Source: Kryptolebias marmoratus (lineage: Eukaryota > Chordata > Actinopteri > Cyprinodontiformes > Rivulidae). From it: DNA of 64,000 nt. Below, piece by piece: positions 16,801 to 27,922 of the stretch. Position numbers and translations under genes: made by a program. The stretch is taken from positions 15,330,108 to 15,394,107 of the forward strand of contig NC_051448.1 in the NCBI RefSeq assembly GCF_001649575.2. Direction: 5' to 3'. The stretch's first letter is position 1; every line of letters starts with the position of its first letter. Under the pieces are notes generated by a model. That model ran no database searches, was not told the DNA's origin, and saw nothing but the letters and a program-made list of their open reading frames with translations.

Positions 16801-19320
16801 TACCGTCAAAGCAAACAGACTCCCTGATCAGGAGTAGAGTGAAGAATACCAAGAGGTAGAAATATAAAGATTGCTAGTGAGTGAAGCTCACTGGTGTTTT
16901 TACCAAATGTGCATTTTGAGCACCATATTTTCAGGCTACAGCTGTAATCTGTCTAATCTGGAGAGGCAATTCCACTCGATCAACAACCCCAGTTCCCCAA
17001 AAGTGGGGACATTGTGCGAAATGTCAACATAAACAGAATGCAGTGATTTGCAAATCTCATGAACCGTAGTTTATTCACAATGGAGCCTAGTAAACATATC
17101 AAATATTTAAACGTAGAAATTGTACCATTTTTAGGAAAAAAAGATAAGGTAATTTTGTGTTTGATGGCAGCAACACATTGTCGGGACAGGGCGACAACGG
17201 CCCAACGTTTTCGGAACTTGGAGTTGTAAATGTGGAGATTGTTTATTTATTCTTCTTTTTTTTCCATGTTTAGCTCATTAGACTGTAAGTTCAGCATCAG
17301 AAACTCGGAGTTGAAAGCAAAGAAAGTGAGCAGACCTCTACCTCGGCCGTGGATCTGCTGTTGTCCTTCACCTTTTTTTTGGCTTTGAAGTCGCTTCATA
17401 AAATCAGTTTGTCGGTGCAAGTTTCTCATTTTCATTTACTGAGATGCCTCATTGATGAGGACGAAACTAAAGTTCCTCATCGTATTCAGCAGAGACCTGC
17501 AGACGTGCTCCAATCATCTTGAGCTGTCTGGGTCTCTCTGATTATTCTGAGAGTGTTTCCCTCATTAGCGCGGACGGAAAGGAAATCAATTTTACCCTGT
17601 CAGCTCGGCGAGGGATCACTTTTCTAATGTGAGACAATGTTTCACCTTGAAAAACGAGTGCCTCACTCGAACAGTTAAAACTTCTAATTGGATTCAGCTT
17701 TCCTTTCAGTTTTCACGCCGCAGTCAAGTCGTGGAGGTCCTCGGCTTCTAGCAACGCCAGCCTGTTCGCTCGGCATTCAGTCGTCAGCCATTTGTTGTTG
17801 TCATTGTTTGTTTCTGAGGCGTCAACCTTGCGGTGGCAGAATCCTTGAAGGTAAACAAGAAAGAATTTGAGGTATCTGGGTCAGCCGCCTGTGGCGCAGC
17901 CTGCAGGGTGTCACCAACCCTCCTGTTAAAGAGCGGCAGAAAGAAATCAAGGCTGCTAGAATTGGTATATTTTGGGCTACGGGTCACTGTGGGGGGCAAG
18001 GTTGCATCTGACAGCTCGTCAGCTTTCCCACAAAAGTTGTTTTTATATATATCAGGGTGGTCTTATGTTTTTTGTCTGGACTTAGAGCAGTAATGATGTG
18101 CTTTGACGCGCCTTTAGCTTCTATTTCTTTGTTTAGGGCACTCAGGGCTAGAGGAGCTCCTTCTCCGAACCCCACACTTAGCGGTCAAGAGACCACACAG
18201 CTGCAGCCTTTCACCAGAATCAAAACCGCGGCTCGGACTCCAGAGGAATAAACACTGTCGCGTGTCGATTCGGCGGCTGGACGAGCTCCTGCTCTCCTGG
18301 TCTGTTTTGTCATCCATCGCAGAGAGAAGGAGATTTTCTGAGACACCGTGTGAACGCAGATCCAGGATTCACACAGTTGTTTTTCCTGTTTTTTATTTTT
18401 ATTTCTCCGTACGTCTTTTTACAGTCTAACTACCTTTCCCTACTTTGTGCCGTTTTGCCATTCATGTATCATAATCAGCTCATTCAGGAGATGGGTGCTG
18501 TGACTTTTGTTTTTTTTCTTAAACTGTTATACTTTGAAAATATTTAACTTTATTCACAAATGTTTTACCCATGGAAATACACTGAGGTGTCTTAAATTTC
18601 CTCAAAAACATTGCTCCCTTTGAAATTTGCTACAGGCTACTATGTTACTTCTAGGTTTTAGTCACAGTTTTGCTTACTTTTAACTTTTAGGTAGACTTTT
18701 GCTAGCCTTTAGCTCATTTTTTTTTTTTTTTGCTTTTAGCTCTAACACCTCAGTTCAAATGTCATCAATTTCACTGCATTTCTGCAGAAAACACATTTTC
18801 TCTAGGTAATGTTTTTATTAAAGGCTCTCCAAAATTTTGCTGTCAATTTGTACTTGGATCGTGAAGTTTTAGGAAGTAAAACTAATTATTGCAATCATTC
18901 ATTTTGCGTAGCAGTCGTCACGCCATGATCTGGATTCTCCGAATTTTGTGCCAAAGAGAATCTATTGATCCAAACGAGATATTTCACTTTCATGGTTTCT
19001 GCTCAGAGATGCTCCAAAGTGTGGACCAAATACTTTTGATTAACAGTTTGATTTTATTCACTCAGTGCTGAAACTAATCGAAGTCACAGAGAACAAACTG
19101 TGACTCCGTGACTAATTGTTCAAATTTTTATTTAGCGTTTCATAAAATGGTTTATAAAGGAACAACAAGCCCTCTGTGAAACGAGTCGACTGGAAGTGTA
19201 CTAAAGTCAGATGACATTTGGGAAAATTATAAAGACAATAATTGTTTTCAGCTCATTTACTTCTACTTTTTTGTGTCTTTCAGGTGTCAGCCCCGACGAA
19301 AGAAGGCAAATCTTGACTGA
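13867..19320 (+). CDS. pgf: VEGF-family growth factor, best fit placental growth factor (PlGF)
   Basis: Coding exons are 13867-13935, 15810-15843, 15918-16114, 16198-16271, 16359-16388, 16466-16537 and 19284-19320, in phase, giving 170 aa. Exon 1 encodes a signal peptide (MRSPSGTSRLALLLLLQ, cleavage near TPAQ). Exons 3-4 encode the PDGF/VEGF cystine-knot domain (residues about 35-125) with its eight cysteines: SSCQP, PTCVPLRRCSGCCSDE, MECHP and HACECR. NITL and NKSS are possible N-glycosylation sites. Exons 5-6 give a very basic tail (LKKRPGLRKDKKK), likely heparin or neuropilin binding, and the last exon gives CQPRRKKANLD. The family is secreted, dimeric, and binds VEGFR1 and neuropilin to promote vessel growth. 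No counterpart of VEGF-A exon 7 was seen in the 2.7-kb last intron. Synteny with 14q24.3 genes argues for PGF over VEGFA. Polyadenylation signal at 19622-19627. Confidence 0.85.
14270..14950. repeat. Possible hAT-like transposon remnant in pgf intron 1
   Basis: The block at about 14880-14950 reads GAGAGCCGCTGCAGACGG, then AAAGAGCCAC, then CGAGAGCCGCAGGTTGCGGA, a terminal sequence typical of decayed hAT elements in fish. A possible partner (GTGGGGCTCTTGG) lies near 14319. Limits are approximate and no transposase remains. Confidence 0.3.
16984..17215 (+). mobile_element. Decayed non-autonomous DNA transposon (MITE-like) in the last pgf intron
   Basis: The segment shows CAACCCCAGTTCC, then AAGTGGGGACATTGTG, AACAGAATGCAGTGATTTGC, a central AT-rich part, and GCAGCAACACATTGTCGGGA. 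These are the landmarks of a widespread teleost MITE that begins AACCCCAATTCC and contains ATGATTTGCAAATC. It carries no coding sequence and lies between the exons ending at 16537 and starting at 19284. Confidence 0.55.
18590..18790 (-). repeat. Degenerate AGC-TAAAA-type dispersed repeat, inverted copy 3
   Basis: Read on the minus strand this is again a string of GCTAAAAG / AAAAGTAAGCAAAA blocks, as at 1-260 and 3480-3860. It lies in the last intron of pgf. Confidence 0.4.
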
Positions 19321-19621
19321 TTTCTGAAAAAAAAAAAAAAGAGTTTGGAAGCGTGAGGAACAGCATGTCAAATACCAGACTCCTTTTATCATCAGCATGC
19401 GTTTTTTTTTTCTTCTTCTTCTTTTTAATAATGTAATATTTAATCAAATGTGTCTTTCAAGCTGTTCCAAATGTAGGGTTTGGTGATTGTGGTTTATTTA
19501 AACTGTAATTGTGTTTGGAACCAGCTCCAAACACAGGAAAAACAACGAACCAAAGATGTGTGATGTAATGTATGTAAACTGACTGCAAACTGCTCAAATG
19601 TGACCCCTGACAGATTTATTT

Positions 19622-19627
19622 AATAAA
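19622..19627 (+). terminator. pgf: pgf polyadenylation signal (AATAAA)
   Basis: The first AATAAA after the pgf stop lies 300 bases downstream, followed by a T/G-containing stretch. A second AATAAA is near 19707. Confidence 0.6.
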
Positions 19628-19714
19628 ACTGCACTCCAGTAAAGAGGATCATTTACGGACAGTACAGCAGACACTGGGAGCTCTTCATCTGAAGACTAAG
19701 CTCTGAAATAAACA

Positions 19715-20340
19715 AGCTCTTAGCGGTGCACTGTGGTCGTTGTTGTTCATTGGTTTGAAATGCTTTTCCATCCTTGTACAAACATGTAAAGTTATATAGG
19801 TGTGGTTAGATTTAACAGCAAGGAATCCTTCTATTTCACTAATAAAAAAGAGGATCAAGTCAGCTATAAAAGTGATGCAACATGTTGTATATACTAATAT
19901 CAGCTTTAATGCTATGGATTTCACATATGAAATCAGTTACTGTATTCTTTTCTTGCAGTTGTGTGAAAGGTATTTCTTGTGCTTTTCCAGTGGCATATTG
20001 CAGCTGTCCTCTCCCTAAATGTTAGGGTTAAAACAGCAGACACATGCATGGGAGACATGCTTGTTTTCACAAGAAGCCGTGATTTGTTTACTACATCCGA
20101 CTTGCTTCATAGGGGCCCAGCTCTGCGTAGGTTAGCTCCAGGCCAAACATTCATGTAATACACCCAGACGTTCTCACGTCACCGTAGCCCTTCGTGCGTG
20201 GGCTGTGAAGATCTACCCTAACTGCAAGTCACACACGGAGTCCTTCACTTGCCACACTTTTGGAAGAGTCACGTTTTTCAGCTGCTGGCGGCGCTGGCCA
20301 ATCAGCGGCCTGGAAGACTGTCACATGACAGTGGGTGTCA
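19715..20340. other. pgf-CIPC intergenic region
   Basis: I see no exon or clear repeat here. The right end grades into the CpG-rich CIPC promoter. Confidence 0.5.
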
Positions 20341-20346
20341 ACCAAA

Positions 20347-20359
20347 CACGTGTGACGTA
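20347..20359 (+). promoter_or_regulatory. cipc: Canonical E-box and adjacent CRE-like site in the CIPC promoter
   Basis: CACGTG (20347-20352) is followed immediately by TGACGTA (20353-20359). Non-canonical E-box and CRE-like cores (CACATG, TCACGT) lie within 100 bases. The region up to about 20760 is CpG-rich and probably contains CIPC exon 1. CACGTG is the CLOCK-BMAL1 element, and CIPC is a feedback repressor of CLOCK-BMAL1, so a direct loop is plausible but inferred. Confidence 0.55.
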
Positions 20360-20379
20360 GACGACGGGACTGTACAGCC

Positions 20380-20849
20380 ACGCCCACAACTGCCAAATAT
20401 GGACTGGTGGCTGTAACGAGTATTCCTTCCTGTCCTGTTTTTATAGTGTTTAGAAGCGGTGTCTGTGGAATTAGGTTAGCGAAAACGACGCACTTTCGAC
20501 AACCTGGTCACCGGCGTTGAAGCCCGCCGGACAATTAAGCCCGCATCTTGCTGTCCACCGTCGCCACCGTGCTCCGCATGTGACCGAGCGGACGGGAGAG
20601 GAGGAGCGATCGGTCTCGTGTTCAGTACCGTGGAATAGCGAGTCCCAGGCAACGACGTAGCAGGGCGGCTGCGGCGACGGACACCTAGGAAAGGAAAAAA
20701 AAGAAGAAGCCGTAACCTCGACCTAAATGCAGTCTTTTCACCGTCAGCTGTTAGTACTGCCTCGTTGGAACCGTACCGTGAAAAAAGTAGGAATAATCTT
20801 GTGTTTAATTGCTGTTTTTGTTTATTCCGTTTGAGTTCTTTGACTTCGC
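20380..20849 (+). promoter_or_regulatory. cipc: Predicted CIPC promoter and non-coding exon 1
   Basis: A CpG-rich block ends at a good donor (TTCGC followed by gtgagt at 20850). The matching acceptor is probably CTTCAG ending at 21394, which would start exon 2 at 21395, 70 bases upstream of the ATG. The transcription start is not defined by the sequence. Confidence 0.4.
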
Positions 20850-21464
20850 GTGAGTTGACGCTCATTAGCATGTTTAGCTTTCACACTGTTAGCGCTCTAA
20901 GCTAACAGTCCGCAGCAACGTAATACTTTTGTCATTTTCCTAACATTTAAAAGTATTTCCTTGTGTTTACTTATTAACACAACCCTATCAGTTGTTATAA
21001 CGCTTAGTTGTGCGCCAATTAATCACGTATTTGTATTACTGAGTGAGAACTAAAAACTGAGCAGTGAACTTTATTATATCAGTACCATGGATGGGCTTTC
21101 TGTAATTGTGAAGGTTACTTCGAGTTATTCTTACAGATAATTAGGATCTGTCTGAACAGAGATAATGAATCTAGGCCATGTATGTTTATGAGTTATGTTA
21201 ACCCTGACTAGGAAGGGATATTGCTCATGTGAAAAGTATTTTCTTAGCTGTCGTCCTGCCAAGTACTAACTTGAATTACCAGCTGGTGACTTCTCTTTTT
21301 AATTATTGTTTGCTTCGTATGACGTCAGAACTCTACAGTGTGTTATTCATTTGAAAAGCGAGTCTGATCAGCATCGTTTTATTCCCATCTTCAGCCTTTT
21401 GATATGCTGAAGTAGCCTGGTGAGGGCTCGTGGATCAGAGGACATCGTCAGTAAAGCATCAGAA

Positions 21465-23982
21465 ATGGAGACGAGCACCAAGAGGAAGGCGGAGAATCAC
21501 TTGAGGGCGCCCAACCAACCCCGCATCATGAAGCGCGGCAGCTCCCGGGCCGATTCAGAGCGAGACTCCGGCTTCTCAGGTTCAGGCTGACTCCTGGCGC
21601 CTTTTAAATGTGTCTCGAATGCCAGGTGCCACTCAGAACACCACCTAATGGGTCTTTTTTCCCCTTATAGATGCCAGCTCGGAGCACATGAGCGCGATGG
21701 AGACGACGGACTCTGAGGATTCGTCCCGGCCTGCAGCGCGGCAGGGGTCACACATGCCTGGTTCGGGCCCACGCCCCTCTCGGGTGGCTGTGGTGGGAGG
21801 CTCCTACTCCGGTCTCTCTCCTATGATCATAATGAACAACGTCTTGCTCAAGCAGGTAACACAGTAAACCCTTTGCTCTATGAAAACACATGCTTGGACT
21901 AATTGCATCTCTGCTTCCTCCTGAGACGTGAAATTTTGATGCAGAAGAATCACAAAATAATGTATTATTTTTCATATTCAGTGCTCTGCTTTAAAGCTGG
22001 TTCATCTCTCTGAAAAAAAAAACTTTTGACCTGCAGTAGTCCATGCATGGCAAGGTTTTAGCGCTTTGTTCGCAAACAGCTCCACAAAATGTCCTCAGTA
22101 TACCATTCAATCAGCAAACCATGTTTTAAACTATGTGGCTGAAATAAGAAGCTGCAAATAGTCAGTCATGAATGTTGAGTGCCGCTGAGCCGGTTCTCAA
22201 AGAGCCGACTCCTTGGGAACCAGCTCTTTCTTGAAAGAGCAGCTCAGGAGCTGAAAGATCGAGTTCGGAGCTGTTTTTTTTTTTTCCAGCAGTGTTGTTG
22301 GGAATTGAAGCCAGCAGGACCCAGTTTATGGGAGCTGTCATGTTGTCTTGTGGTTGTGGGTCCTGCGTATTCCCTCGCACCTAATCATGGTGCACATGTT
22401 AAAATAAAATCTGAGGTGGTGTTGTTTTTTTTTTTTAATAAGAGCAAACTCCTGTTTGATTACATGAAGGGGTGGGACTTATAACTTATAACTGACTTAT
22501 AACTGAGACTCTTTCCAGGATGCCCCTATGGGGGTCCTGTATTATAATACACGTTGATGGGTTAAACGTTCTAACAGTTAAGTAAAATAACTACAGTCAA
22601 CTCAAACCAATGCAGGCAGTTCAATCAGGAATGCCGTACTGACGAGGTGAAATGTGTCTGTGGTCTTTGGGGAAAAGAGTTTAATATCGGGACACATCTG
22701 TAGGTGAGGTGAGTCCACACAGCTCTATTAGGAACGAAGATTCATTTTCAGGGCGGTTCAAAGTCCTACAGAGAATTTATTTTAGGAGCTTTAGAGAACG
22801 CCATTTAGAGGACATTTGTGTGGGCCGCTGAGAAATAACTGGGAAAGAAATACACGCGATTCTCTTGTGTAACTCTGTGTTTTAACAGTGAAATGTAACA
22901 AATATTTCCGTTACGGGTTGAATTAATGCATCGTATATCAATCTCAAAGGAGAAACTGGTTTCCATAGATCAACATTGTGGATCGCTAAGAAGCTAAAAA
23001 AAACTAAACTAATTCTGGGTTTTTGACTTTGTCTTTACAGCCTGCAGATAATCCTCCTGCTCTGAAACCCTGGGGCTTCAGCCCCACGGTGGAGGTGGTG
23101 CAGCCTGTGGTCCCCCAGCCGCAGGTGGTTTTTCTTCAGCCTGTGGTTTCCCGTCAAGCTTCCGCCGCCTCCAAAGAGGCCACCTCTAGACACAGACGCT
23201 CCAAAAAGTATCTTCCAATCCTGAAATCCTACCCCAAGATTGCCCCACATCCCGGGGACAGCTCCGGTTCCTCAGGACGAGGAACTGGTTCCTCCTCCTC
23301 TTCTTCTTCTTCTTCTTCTTCTTCTTCTTCAGGGTCAGAGAGGTGTAGCGCTTTGCCCTCCAACCTTTGGGAGCACTGTAACAGAGAAAAGACTCAGAGA
23401 ACTCTCTGTGGTAGCACCAATAACTCTGGACCTGCCTCTCCCGGTCTTCCTGCTGCTCGCAGCGCTGCGTCTCCTCTACTCCAGAGCAGACATGCTCTCC
23501 CAGCAAAGGCAACCAGCGGCGGCAGCAGCCCCGCCACGGAGAGGCCTTCATCTGCTACCAGCTGGGCAGAGTTTACAACTTCCTTGTCTTTCAACGGCGT
23601 TGCCGACTCCAAAACCCAGACACTCCCTGTTCCCCATGCAGGCCCGTCAGAGATCGCCTCTCCACAGGAATGTAGCGCGGATGACGGCGATCCCGACTCG
23701 AAGAGGAAGCGCTTCTGCAACACTTACAACATCCTGAGCAAATCGGGTCTGCTGGACATCACGCTCCGGACCAAGGAGCTCCTCAGGCAGAACCAAAGCA
23801 CCCAGAGCGACCTGGACCGACTCAGAAAGCACACGGACCTTTTCCTTCAGGCCCTGCAGTCCGGTGACACCACCCTCTGTGTAAAGCTGCAGGCCAGTCT
23901 TCAGGAGGAGGACAATGAGAGGGAGAGAGCCCCTCAAAGCAGCACAAACGCCGATCAGACACACGCCAGTGTGAGGCAGTAA
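21465..23982 (+). CDS. cipc: CLOCK-interacting pacemaker (CIPC)
   Basis: Coding exons are 21465-21579, 21671-21855 and 23041-23982, in phase (413 aa). Recognised blocks are SERDSGFSDASSEHMS (residues about 31-46), LSPMIIMNNVLLKQ (about 85-99), the proline/glutamine-rich VVQPVVPQPQVVFLQPV, KYLPILKSYPKIAPHPG, and the C-terminal helical region KRKRFCNTYNILSKSGLL onward with LRTKELLRQNQ, which in the family mediates CLOCK binding. A run of 14 serines (23290-23331) lies between the conserved blocks. CIPC is a nuclear repressor of CLOCK-BMAL1 and also acts in MAPK-linked growth control. A very long 3' UTR follows, to a polyadenylation signal at 26935-26940. The first donor (gttcag) is weak, but the junction residue D and reading frame are conserved. 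A canonical E-box lies about 1.1 kb upstream. Confidence 0.93.
22180..22500. repeat. Possible hAT-like non-autonomous repeat in a CIPC intron
   Basis: The block starts with partly self-complementary GAGCCGGTTCTCAAAGAGCC, ACCAGCTCTTTCTTGAAAGAG motifs and continues through TGTCATGTTGTCTTGTGGTT and CTAATCATGGTGCACATGTT. I recognise the GAGCC(G)/GGCTC core as typical of fish hAT-derived repeats, but limits and class are uncertain. Confidence 0.4.
23290..23331 (+). repeat. cipc: Trinucleotide (TCT/TCC)n coding repeat, 14 serines
   Basis: Three TCC codons are followed by a nearly pure TCT/TTC tract inside the last CIPC exon. It encodes an uninterrupted serine run and is likely length-polymorphic. 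Confidence 0.9.
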
Positions 23983-26960
23983 TCCTTTTAAGCTGAAATA
24001 GAGAGGAAGACCACGAGGTGTGTGTAGAGACAGATGGACCAAAAGTACTGCGCACCCATTACGGACCCCTCCCCCCCCAGACTCTGACTGACGGTGCACT
24101 GTGGCCTACATGTTTCTAAACCTTTGAGATTTAAAAAAATATAAGAGAAGAAAAATAGATGTGTAGTTTGCGTTTTGACAGCAGATGGTTTTGTTACGAC
24201 AATTTGTTTTAACAAAGAAGGTTCTCCAACAGTATCAGCGAAAACAACAGACTTCACGCAGTCACAACCACGTAACAAACGTCTATAAATACGAGACGCT
24301 TTCGACGTTCTTACGTCACGGTGAATGTGTTCAGAGCGTCTCGTCTGTCAGTATCAAGCAGACAAACATGCGCCGGAAGTGTCTTTTTTTTTTTTTTTTT
24401 TTCTCCCTAAAACATCTCCTGGCTTAATGTGGCATCAGTGCTGTCAGCTTCAGAGTTTCCATCGAGTCGGTGACAGATGATCCTGTTTGTACCGAAGGTA
24501 GAAAAGTGAAGCCTTTAATAAGCATTTAGCTGTTTCCCAGATAAAACCTCATTATCACAGGTTCTTCCTAGAAAGCATATTATTGTTGGCATTTGATTGA
24601 GTTCTTTTTTTTGTTTTAAACACAGATGAGTGTAATGTAATGTGGCATTGTTGGTCAACTTTAAGTGCAGGTTTTTATTTCCCTTGTGCTTTGTTTTTTT
24701 TTTTATTATTTTTTGTTGTTAAAGAAATAATAATATGTTTTCTCTACTAAAGCAATTCTTAAGTCAGTCAGCTACGGACCTCGAATATCTTATTTTTTTA
24801 AATGTTCCAATGAAGTGAAGTTATTGAATTTATATCCTTTTTAACTGTCAGCATTTTATATTTGTTCATAAATCATGGCCTTAAAAGCTCAAGTGGACGC
24901 CATAGACAATTTGCACTAAAATAATTTTAATTGTAGCTTTGGAAGGAGTTCGTGGCAGAGTTTTATGGCAGCTCTGATTCTGTAGCTGATTTAAGATTGA
25001 CGTCATTATTATTATTATTGTTATTTTATTTTTTTACATTAAGCGCGGCGCTCATCTTCCGCACGTTGTTATCGTAAACCTACCGCAGCCTGAATGCAAC
25101 GGTGAATCTTTTTTTTAAATTTTATTTTTTATTTTTAACCCTTTAGCCTAGCAGTAATTATGTTTTACAGTTTGGTATTTCTTGTGATTACAGACTCGCT
25201 GTTTTATTTTGTGTTTTTTAAAGTGGTTCCTCACGAAGAAAGTATGCTTAATACGTGCGTTAATAAAAAAGAAGATTCTGTTTGTTTTAATGCTACTGTA
25301 AAAACAAAATGTAAAACATTGTCTTTCATGGTAAAAGTCAGAAGTTTGTTTTCCCCTGTTTTAAATTATCTGGGTATTTGAAAGATGACATTAAACTTGT
25401 TTTCCTAAAACACTTTGTTTTGCAGAGCTTCGACTTAACTTCCTTTGTTTCGCTCTAACAAACTTCTAGGAAGCCGGTCGCAGACGATTCTGTCCGACTG
25501 TAAAGTGGTTCTTTGTGATTTCTTGTGAGCTAAGAGCAGCCGAGGCAGCACTGGAGACGTTTGAGCTCGTTATCGGTCGTCCCCATTATCATCACTGCAG
25601 TGCACCACTTTATTACTGTCAGTAAAACCGTTAGATTCACTCGTTCAAGCTTTCAGGGTGTTGACTTCTCGTCTTCTCTCCCAAGCCTGTAGTTGTGGGT
25701 TTTTATTTGGTCAATCTGCTGAACTTCTAAATGAGTGGAAGAAGGTGTAAGCTGATCTTTTTTTTCCTTGCACCCAGGCTCCTCCGCTCAAACTGTCAGC
25801 ATCGTTGTCGTCTTTCTGAAAAACATGCTTGTCGTCTTTGAGCGACTCTGGCGTTTAAATTGAGCAGCTTTAGGGCCTCCGTCCTTCAGGTTTCTGCTGG
25901 GCCGAACTGCATTCAGACGTGGATCCTTCCCGTCAGACGAGCTGCTCGTGTCTTTTAGGTTTATCAGGTTGGAGCTAACGAGCAGACGGGTCTCCTGTAG
26001 CTGTTCAGATGTCACAGCAATATAACCACAATACAGTTTTAACACTTAAACTGTGCACTAATGAAACAAAAAGTACATTCTTATCTTAGAGTTTAAGTCT
26101 TCAACGTGTTTACGTCCAGGTTCTCAAGCTACTAAAAGCTCATTTGTTTGTTGCTGAAAATGCCTTGTTCTAAATAAAGTTGTAGTTTGACACTCGGAAC
26201 AGAACAAAGGCTCTGCTTTGCTTGTTAAAGAGGAAAAAAAAAATATGCTCCTTTTTTCTCAAACTTCATAGACCAAAATAACATGTCAGCCTCTCATCAA
26301 ATTCATTTGAACTCGCTTCTTTCCCAGTTCCTCTTCAGTCAGAAGCAGAGGTGTAAAGGTGTGTAAATACTGCAGAAATACAGTAAATGTAGTGCAGGTG
26401 CAGCCGCCTCATCTTGGTTGTTTCACTGTTTGACAATTAGCAGATTAGCATCACTGTGTGTACAAGCTATGGTGTGTGATGACGTATCAGAATCATCCAA
26501 ATGTTGACATTACAGACTGTATCTACAGCAAGACACTTGTTATGTTTCAAGACGTAATCATGGATTCTCCGTTTGTTTCTTGGCAGCTTTAAATTCTTGG
26601 TGCTTTTTAGTCGTTTTCCTTTCGAAAGTGCTGAAACTCCTTTAGAAGAAGTGGCCGTTTTTTCAAAGTGTCTCTATAGTGCACCAGATATGGTGATGAT
26701 TGTGTGGGGTAAAAAATCATGTTTGATTTATTGAGCTGAATGTAGTCTGACTTGCTCCAGGACATTTACCAAATCACTTTCAAAACCTTAAAAAAACCCA
26801 CATGCGATTACGTCGTTTTCATCAGAATCAACCAACTCAGATTGTGAAATGCTTTTATTGAAAATGCTTTTGGCTTGGTTTATTTATTTATTTATTTATT
26901 TTGTACATTTTTGTTCATAAAGTCATTCCTGTGTAATAAATATTTAAAAAACATATTCTT
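23983..26960 (+). other. cipc: CIPC long 3' UTR
   Basis: About 2.9 kb of AT-rich, non-coding sequence without exon signals separates the CIPC stop from a strong AATAAA at 26935-26940. It contains poly-T tracts, ATTTA-type elements, a TATT repeat (26880-26900) and a perfect CRE palindrome (24998-25005). A nearer AATAAA is at about 26173. The human gene also has a long 3' UTR, which supports this reading. Confidence 0.55.
26935..26940 (+). terminator. cipc: CIPC distal polyadenylation signal (AATAAA)
   Basis: The signal is within TGTAATAAATATTT, just after a TATT repeat. It is the last good signal before the ZNF410 promoter. Confidence 0.5.
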
Positions 26961-27362
26961 GCTGTATTTGTTTTGAGTATTTCTTTAGTGAAATGTGTTT
27001 AAATGACTATTCCCACCCAAAAACAAAGTTTGAAACAAATGAAAAATATCAAAGCAGTTAACAAAGCACATTACCTATAAAATATTTGCTCATGTAAACA
27101 TAAAAGGCTAAGTATTCTGAGTTTTGCAAACCCACATCATATTTCAGAAATTGAAGATGTGGTATACATGTGTTAATCTGTTTGTGATTTTGGTCCAAAC
27201 AAAGGCTACAAATTTACATCCTAAACTGCTCTCTCTCACACACAGAATAAATAAGGCTTAAGATCAGTAGCTGCCCTGTTAGTTAAAACAGTTTTTACTG
27301 TTTAAATAAATACATTTAGGCTACAGCAGGTAAAAGTTTTACGGTGTAGTTAACATGTTTGG

Positions 27363-27406
27363 CCGCTGGGTGGCAGCAGTGCGACGGGCTGATTTTAGCC
27401 GGAAGT
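27363..27406 (+). promoter_or_regulatory. znf410: ZNF410 promoter with CTCF-like and ETS sites
   Basis: CCGCTGGGTGGCAGCAG (27363-27379) fits the CTCF core with one mismatch, and CCGGAAGT (27399-27406) is a perfect ETS/GABP site. No TATA box is seen. The arrangement is typical of housekeeping promoters. A non-coding first exon probably follows, with a possible donor AAG/gtaacc near 27651, spliced to the acceptor before 27898. Confidence 0.45.
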
Positions 27407-27922
27407 ACACTAACATGTTCCATCGGAGATTCCGTAGCTCAAAGCTGCTCTGTTTTGAGTTCAGCTAAGTTACTCTCAGTCCGTGTCGCAATCACTCGAC
27501 TGTTGTAATGTAAATAATTATATGCTTCTCGGAATTTAAACGAATTATTTACGCGTACAGTGTGTTGTCAGTGACTAGTTTTACAAAGCGTGCCGCTATT
27601 TTAAGGGATATTTTTTTCTTCTTATGCTAACCTTGCTAGCTACGCTAACAAGGTAACCTGTGTGCTTGTTTGGACCATCACGGTCAGGTTTTAAAACCTC
27701 AGCCTCACCTCTGTTTTTGCTTGTTTTGCAACTGGCTGCAGAGCTAATGTGATGGGTTGGACTCGGAGATGACCTGCAGCTTCTGACCCGCACAAAATCT
27801 TATTTTTAGTCGGTCAGATCGGAGGTTTGTATTGTTGTTACTGAGCCAGTCGGATGAGCAGCTGCTGCTGGTTTCTAACCCTTGTGTTTTTGAACAGCTG
27901 GGACCTCCACACAGGGTGACTC

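Noticed and set aside
16538..19283. Search for a VEGF-A exon 7-like heparin-binding exon in the last pgf intron
   Set aside because: No cysteine-rich CxCxC-type coding segment with splice sites was seen; the exon at 16466-16537 joins 19284 in phase without it.
20476..20871. 131-codon minus-strand frame over the CIPC promoter
   Set aside because: It overlaps CpG-rich promoter and predicted exon 1 of CIPC; long antisense frames are common in such GC-rich sequence.
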